From the NCBI GenBank assembly GCA_938041595.1, contig CALITN010000129.1, positions 1 to 8,133 on the forward strand: a stretch of 8,133 bases of DNA, given 5' to 3'. This document shows positions 5,386-8,133 of this stretch, piece after piece; position 1 is the stretch's first letter, and every line of letters starts with the position of its first letter. The notes beneath the pieces were generated by a model. That model saw only the letters and a program-made list of their open reading frames with translations, did no database searches and was not told the origin of the DNA. The position numbers were made by a program, and so were the translations under genes. This DNA is from an uncultured Flavobacteriaceae bacterium. GTDB lineage: Bacteria > Bacteroidota > Bacteroidia > Flavobacteriales > Flavobacteriaceae.

Positions 5386-7810
5386 TGGAGAGGTCTTTTT
5401 CCAGTTGTAAATACATTTTTCGAATTCGGTCTTCCACCGATTCGGAAGACATCTTGGCCCGTAAACGATCGGTAATTAAAGGAAACGAAAAGGGTGTGGG
5501 TTGATGGGTTTTTATCCAGCGAATTTCTTGTGTATTCATGCGTTCAAAGGCTTGCAGAAGTCGTCCTTGCTCCATACCGTGATCAAAAGTTTCGGCTAAG
5601 GCTTGTTGATAGAGTAGATTTTCGGGCTCATAGTCTTTAAATACCTCATAAAACAATTGAGAGCTGGACTGAAGGTGTTTGCTTTTGATCGGCTGGGAGG
5701 GTGTACCCTGGAATACCAAGCCTCCAATCACGGCAATATCTCGAAACTTTCGTCGTGCTGTTTCCGATATATTGATTCCTGTTTTCAAATCTTCGAGAAC
5801 ATCCGTTACCGATAGTAAATTGTTATCCAAAAGGCCTTCAATATCAATTGGGCGATCCGAGACCAGTTCAAAACCATAGTCATTGTAAGCCAAGCTAAAA
5901 CTGGTGGGCGCCAACAAACTCAAACGATAGGAAACAATACTGGCCATAGCCATGTGAATGGCATAGCCTTCGAAAGGATAAAATACTGCATGATGCCCTT
6001 CGCGAGAAGGAAAGGTTTCAATGAGTAATTCCTCTGCTTTGGGAAGTAGGGATTGTTTTTTTTGCTGAGACAATACAGGTGCCAAGGCTTTACTTTCCCG
6101 GCTTTTGCTTGTTTCCAATTGGTAAAAGGTATCGCGAAGCAATGCACTCAAATGAGCACTAAAACTCATTCGTCCTCCCATCCAGGCGGGAATTTTTGCT
6201 TTTTTGGCTTTGGATTTTTTGACCAGTACTTGGTTGTTTTGGATTTTGATCAGCTCTAAGTTTTTCCCACCAAAAGTGAATACATCACCAGGGATTAGTT
6301 TGGAAACAAACCATTCTTCAATGGCCCCGATAAAGCCCCCTTTACGGTATTTGACCAATAAGTCGGCATCACTCACGATGGTTCCAATGGTCATTCGGTG
6401 ACGCATGGCAATTGATCGATTGGCCACACGATAGCAGCCGCTTTCATCTACCGTCACTTTTTTGTACTCGTCATAATTCTCCAAGCTCTGACTTCCTTGT
6501 CGAATAAAATTCAAGCACCACTGCCAGGTATCTGGGTCTAGGGTTTGGTAGCAAAAGGTGTTTTGTATTATTGGGAAAAGTGCTTTTGGGGAAAAGCCTT
6601 CACCTACAGCCAAAGTCATCAGAAATTGAATAAGCACATCATAACTGTTGAGATAGGGAATGCGATCTTCAATGATTTGTTCCGCAATAGCGGTTTGTAG
6701 TGCAAGAGCTTCAATGAGCTCCATGGCATGGGTAGGCAAAAAATAAATTAGACTGGCTTTACCAGGTTGGTGACCGCTGCGTCCGGCACGTTGAAGAAAA
6801 CGCCCCACCCCCTTCGGGCTACCAATTTGAATACAGCTTTCTACAGGGCTGAAGTCCACACCCAAGTCCAAACTAGAGGTACAAACCACTAGTTTTAGAC
6901 GGTCGTTTCGTAGTGCTTCTTCTACCCAAAGCCGTGTCTCTTTGTTTATGCTCCCGTGGTGCATAGCCATTTGACCAGCCCAATCGGGATGGGCTTCCAA
7001 CAGCCGTTGAAACCATATTTCGCATTGGGCTCGGGTGTTGGTAAATACCAAGGTGGATCGAGAGCGTTTCACCACCTTGACCACCTCATTTAATAAATGC
7101 AAGCCCAAATGACCACGCCAAGGAAAACGCTCCATGTTTTTGGGGACTAAGGACTTTACTTTAATGGTTTTCTTTCGGTGGGAAACGATCCTGACGGCTT
7201 GCTCAGCATCTGCACCCAGCAGAATTTCTTGTGCGAGGTCTAAATTACCAATGGTGGCCGAAATTCCCCATACTTTTAGTTGGGGGAGAAAAGATTTCAA
7301 ATAAGCCAAGGCAAGTTCTATCTGTACACCGCGTTTGGAACCCATAAGTTCATGCCATTCGTCAATTACAATGCACTGAAGATGTGAGAAATAGGTTTTG
7401 TGCTCTTTGCTCCCTAACAGTAGATGAAGGCTTTCGGGAGTAGTCACCAGTCCAAAATTCGGTTTTCTACGTTGCTTGACTCGGGCAGTGGAGGGGGTGT
7501 CCCCAGTACGGAGATCCACTTTCCAGTTGGGGTCAAAGTGCTGACTCATTCGTTCAGTACTCTGCTGAATCTCAACAGCCAAGGCTTTTAGGGGGGTAAT
7601 CCACAGGGCTTGTAAACCTTTCTCGGGGGGCTTGGCCATTGCTTCTTGTACTATCCCACCCCAAAGAGCATATGTTTTACCGCTGCCTGTGGGTGCATTT
7701 ACAAATCCACTTTTCCCGGCAGCGTAGGCTTTCCAAGTTTTTTTTTGAAAAGGAAGTGGTTTCCATCCCTGCTCTTCAAACCATTGGTTCATTGTGGTTG
7801 TTGCGTTCAT
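5369..7810 (-). CDS. Ligase-associated DEXH-box helicase (Lhr-Core type)
   Basis: This is a superfamily 2 ATP-dependent 3'-5' DNA translocase/helicase of the Lhr-Core type, found with a dedicated ATP-dependent ligase, an exonuclease and PdeM. It has 813 residues, the expected core length, without the long C-terminal extension of E. coli Lhr. Motifs: Q-motif-like LPFQ at 19-22; Walker A APTGSGKT at 39-46; TPLKALA at 72-78; TPES at 124-127; DEWH at 150-153; SAT at 184-186; LVFTNTR at 254-260; HHGS at 284-287; the TSSLDLGVDF motif V at 311-320; and QRAGRSGH at 340-347. The rest holds the winged-helix and Lhr-specific domains, including the characteristic IPAWMGGRM at 540-548. The ATG at 7810 overlaps the ligase stop as ATGA; M7 (7792) is a possible alternative. 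The stop is TAA at 5369-5371, inside pdeM. A run of nine A residues (coding strand) falls at codons 22-25. Confidence 0.96.
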   Translation of the reverse strand: MNATTTMNQWFEEQGWKPLPFQKKTWKAYAAGKSGFVNAPTGSGKTYALWGGIVQEAMAKPPEKGLQALWITPLKALAVEIQQSTERMSQHFDPNWKVDLRTGDTPSTARVKQRRKPNFGLVTTPESLHLLLGSKEHKTYFSHLQCIVIDEWHELMGSKRGVQIELALAYLKSFLPQLKVWGISATIGNLDLAQEILLGADAEQAVRIVSHRKKTIKVKSLVPKNMERFPWRGHLGLHLLNEVVKVVKRSRSTLVFTNTRAQCEIWFQRLLEAHPDWAGQMAMHHGSINKETRLWVEEALRNDRLKLVVCTSSLDLGVDFSPVESCIQIGSPKGVGRFLQRAGRSGHQPGKASLIYFLPTHAMELIEALALQTAIAEQIIEDRIPYLNSYDVLIQFLMTLAVGEGFSPKALFPIIQNTFCYQTLDPDTWQWCLNFIRQGSQSLENYDEYKKVTVDESGCYRVANRSIAMRHRMTIGTIVSDADLLVKYRKGGFIGAIEEWFVSKLIPGDVFTFGGKNLELIKIQNNQVLVKKSKAKKAKIPAWMGGRMSFSAHLSALLRDTFYQLETSKSRESKALAPVLSQQKKQSLLPKAEELLIETFPSREGHHAVFYPFEGYAIHMAMASIVSYRLSLLAPTSFSLAYNDYGFELVSDRPIDIEGLLDNNLLSVTDVLEDLKTGINISETARRKFRDIAVIGGLVFQGTPSQPIKSKHLQSSSQLFYEVFKDYEPENLLYQQALAETFDHGMEQGRLLQAFERMNTQEIRWIKTHQPTPFSFPLITDRLRAKMSSESVEDRIRKMYLQLEKDLSNGNTH

Positions 7811-8133
7811 GGAAGGAGTTCTTTAAGGTCTGAGAGGCTGTTTGCGGCTTCAATTTTTTTGTCATGTCTCCAACGTAAAATCCTTGGAAAACGGACGGCA
7901 AAACCACTTTTGTGTCGAGAGGAAGCTGCAATCCCCTCAAAGGCTATTTCAAAAACAAGTTGTGGGGTCACCTCTCGAACAGGGCCAAAGCGAGCCAGGG
8001 TGTTTTGTTTTACGAAACGATCCACTTCTCGAATCTCTTTATCAGTTAAACCAGAATAGGCCTTTGCAAAAGTGACCAGCTGCCCATCGTCCCATAAGCC
8101 AAAAGTGTAGTCTGTGAAGAGGTTCGTTCGGCG
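7807..8133 (-). CDS. ATP-dependent DNA ligase (ligase-associated repair cassette type), C-terminal fragment
   Basis: The last 108 codons of an ATP-dependent DNA ligase enter from the right edge; the adenylation domain with the active-site lysine is outside the window. The visible part is the C-terminal OB-fold domain. It opens with FTDYTFGLW (residues 6-14 of the fragment), followed by AKAYSGLTDKEI. A conserved block VFEIAFEGI precedes SSRHKSGFAVRFPRI, and RHDK at 89-92 corresponds to nucleotidyltransferase motif VI, which helps orient ATP during ligase adenylation. These blocks fit the bacterial ligase annotated as cisplatin damage response ligase, not LigD or viral-type ligases. The stop TGA (7807-7809) overlaps the helicase ATG by four bases, so translation of the two is likely coupled. 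The helicase and PdeM downstream confirm the cassette. Frame and stop are clear; the gene's start and full length cannot be seen. Confidence 0.94.
   Translation of the reverse strand, partial: RRTNLFTDYTFGLWDDGQLVTFAKAYSGLTDKEIREVDRFVKQNTLARFGPVREVTPQLVFEIAFEGIAASSRHKSGFAVRFPRILRWRHDKKIEAANSLSDLKELLP

Noticed and set aside
7646..8059. A 137-codon open frame on the + strand
   Set aside because: It is antisense to the ligase C-terminus and helicase N-terminus, whose conserved motifs are clear. Its translation has no recognisable domain and looks like a shadow.
1..8133. Signs of a mobile element, CRISPR array, tRNA/rRNA gene or defence island
   Set aside because: No terminal repeats, transposase, integrase, regularly spaced repeats or tRNA-like cloverleaf were seen. 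The genes are housekeeping and DNA repair functions with uniform-looking composition.

Overview
The window looks like a piece of a Bacteroidota chromosome, probably Flavobacteriia-like. Three things point there. Gene starts lack Shine-Dalgarno sequences. The short intergenic gaps contain TAnnTTTG boxes, the -7 element of Bacteroidota promoters. The YraN protein carries the KAEIDIIA form of its nuclease motif, which I recall from flavobacterial members. GC looks moderate by eye. I see no rRNA, tRNA, CRISPR array, insertion sequence or phage gene. Coding density is very high, and the only gaps between genes are about 85, 50 and 9 bases.

Layout. Positions 1-227 (-) hold the N-terminus of methionyl-tRNA synthetase (metG), cut by the window edge. 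A divergent promoter region (228-312) separates it from yraN (313-678, +), which is interrupted by one in-frame TGA. Positions 729-1388 (+) encode a 219-residue protein with a probable N-terminal helix-turn-helix and C-terminal ACT-like domains. Its end overlaps, tail to tail, the end of mfd (1366-4734, -), the transcription-repair coupling factor.

Upstream of mfd on the same strand is a tightly packed ligase-associated DNA repair cassette: the C-terminus of an ATP-dependent DNA ligase (7807-8133, partial), a DEXH-box Lhr-Core-type helicase (5369-7810) and the PdeM metallophosphoesterase (4744-5385). Ligase and helicase overlap by 4 bases (ATGA), helicase and pdeM by 17, and pdeM and mfd are 9 bases apart in the same frame. 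The fourth usual member of this cassette, a metallo-beta-lactamase-fold exonuclease, would lie beyond position 8133 if present.

How they work together. The minus-strand genes form a coherent DNA repair block of strand sealing (ligase), 3'-5' translocation and unwinding (helicase) and nuclease cleavage (PdeM). The factor that removes stalled RNA polymerase and recruits UvrA (Mfd) follows directly. The cassette is already described as a system. What is less ordinary here is the close attachment of mfd to its end, the single stop codon between pdeM and mfd, the interrupted yraN, and the uncharacterised HTH/ACT protein. I did not find a convincing wholly new system.
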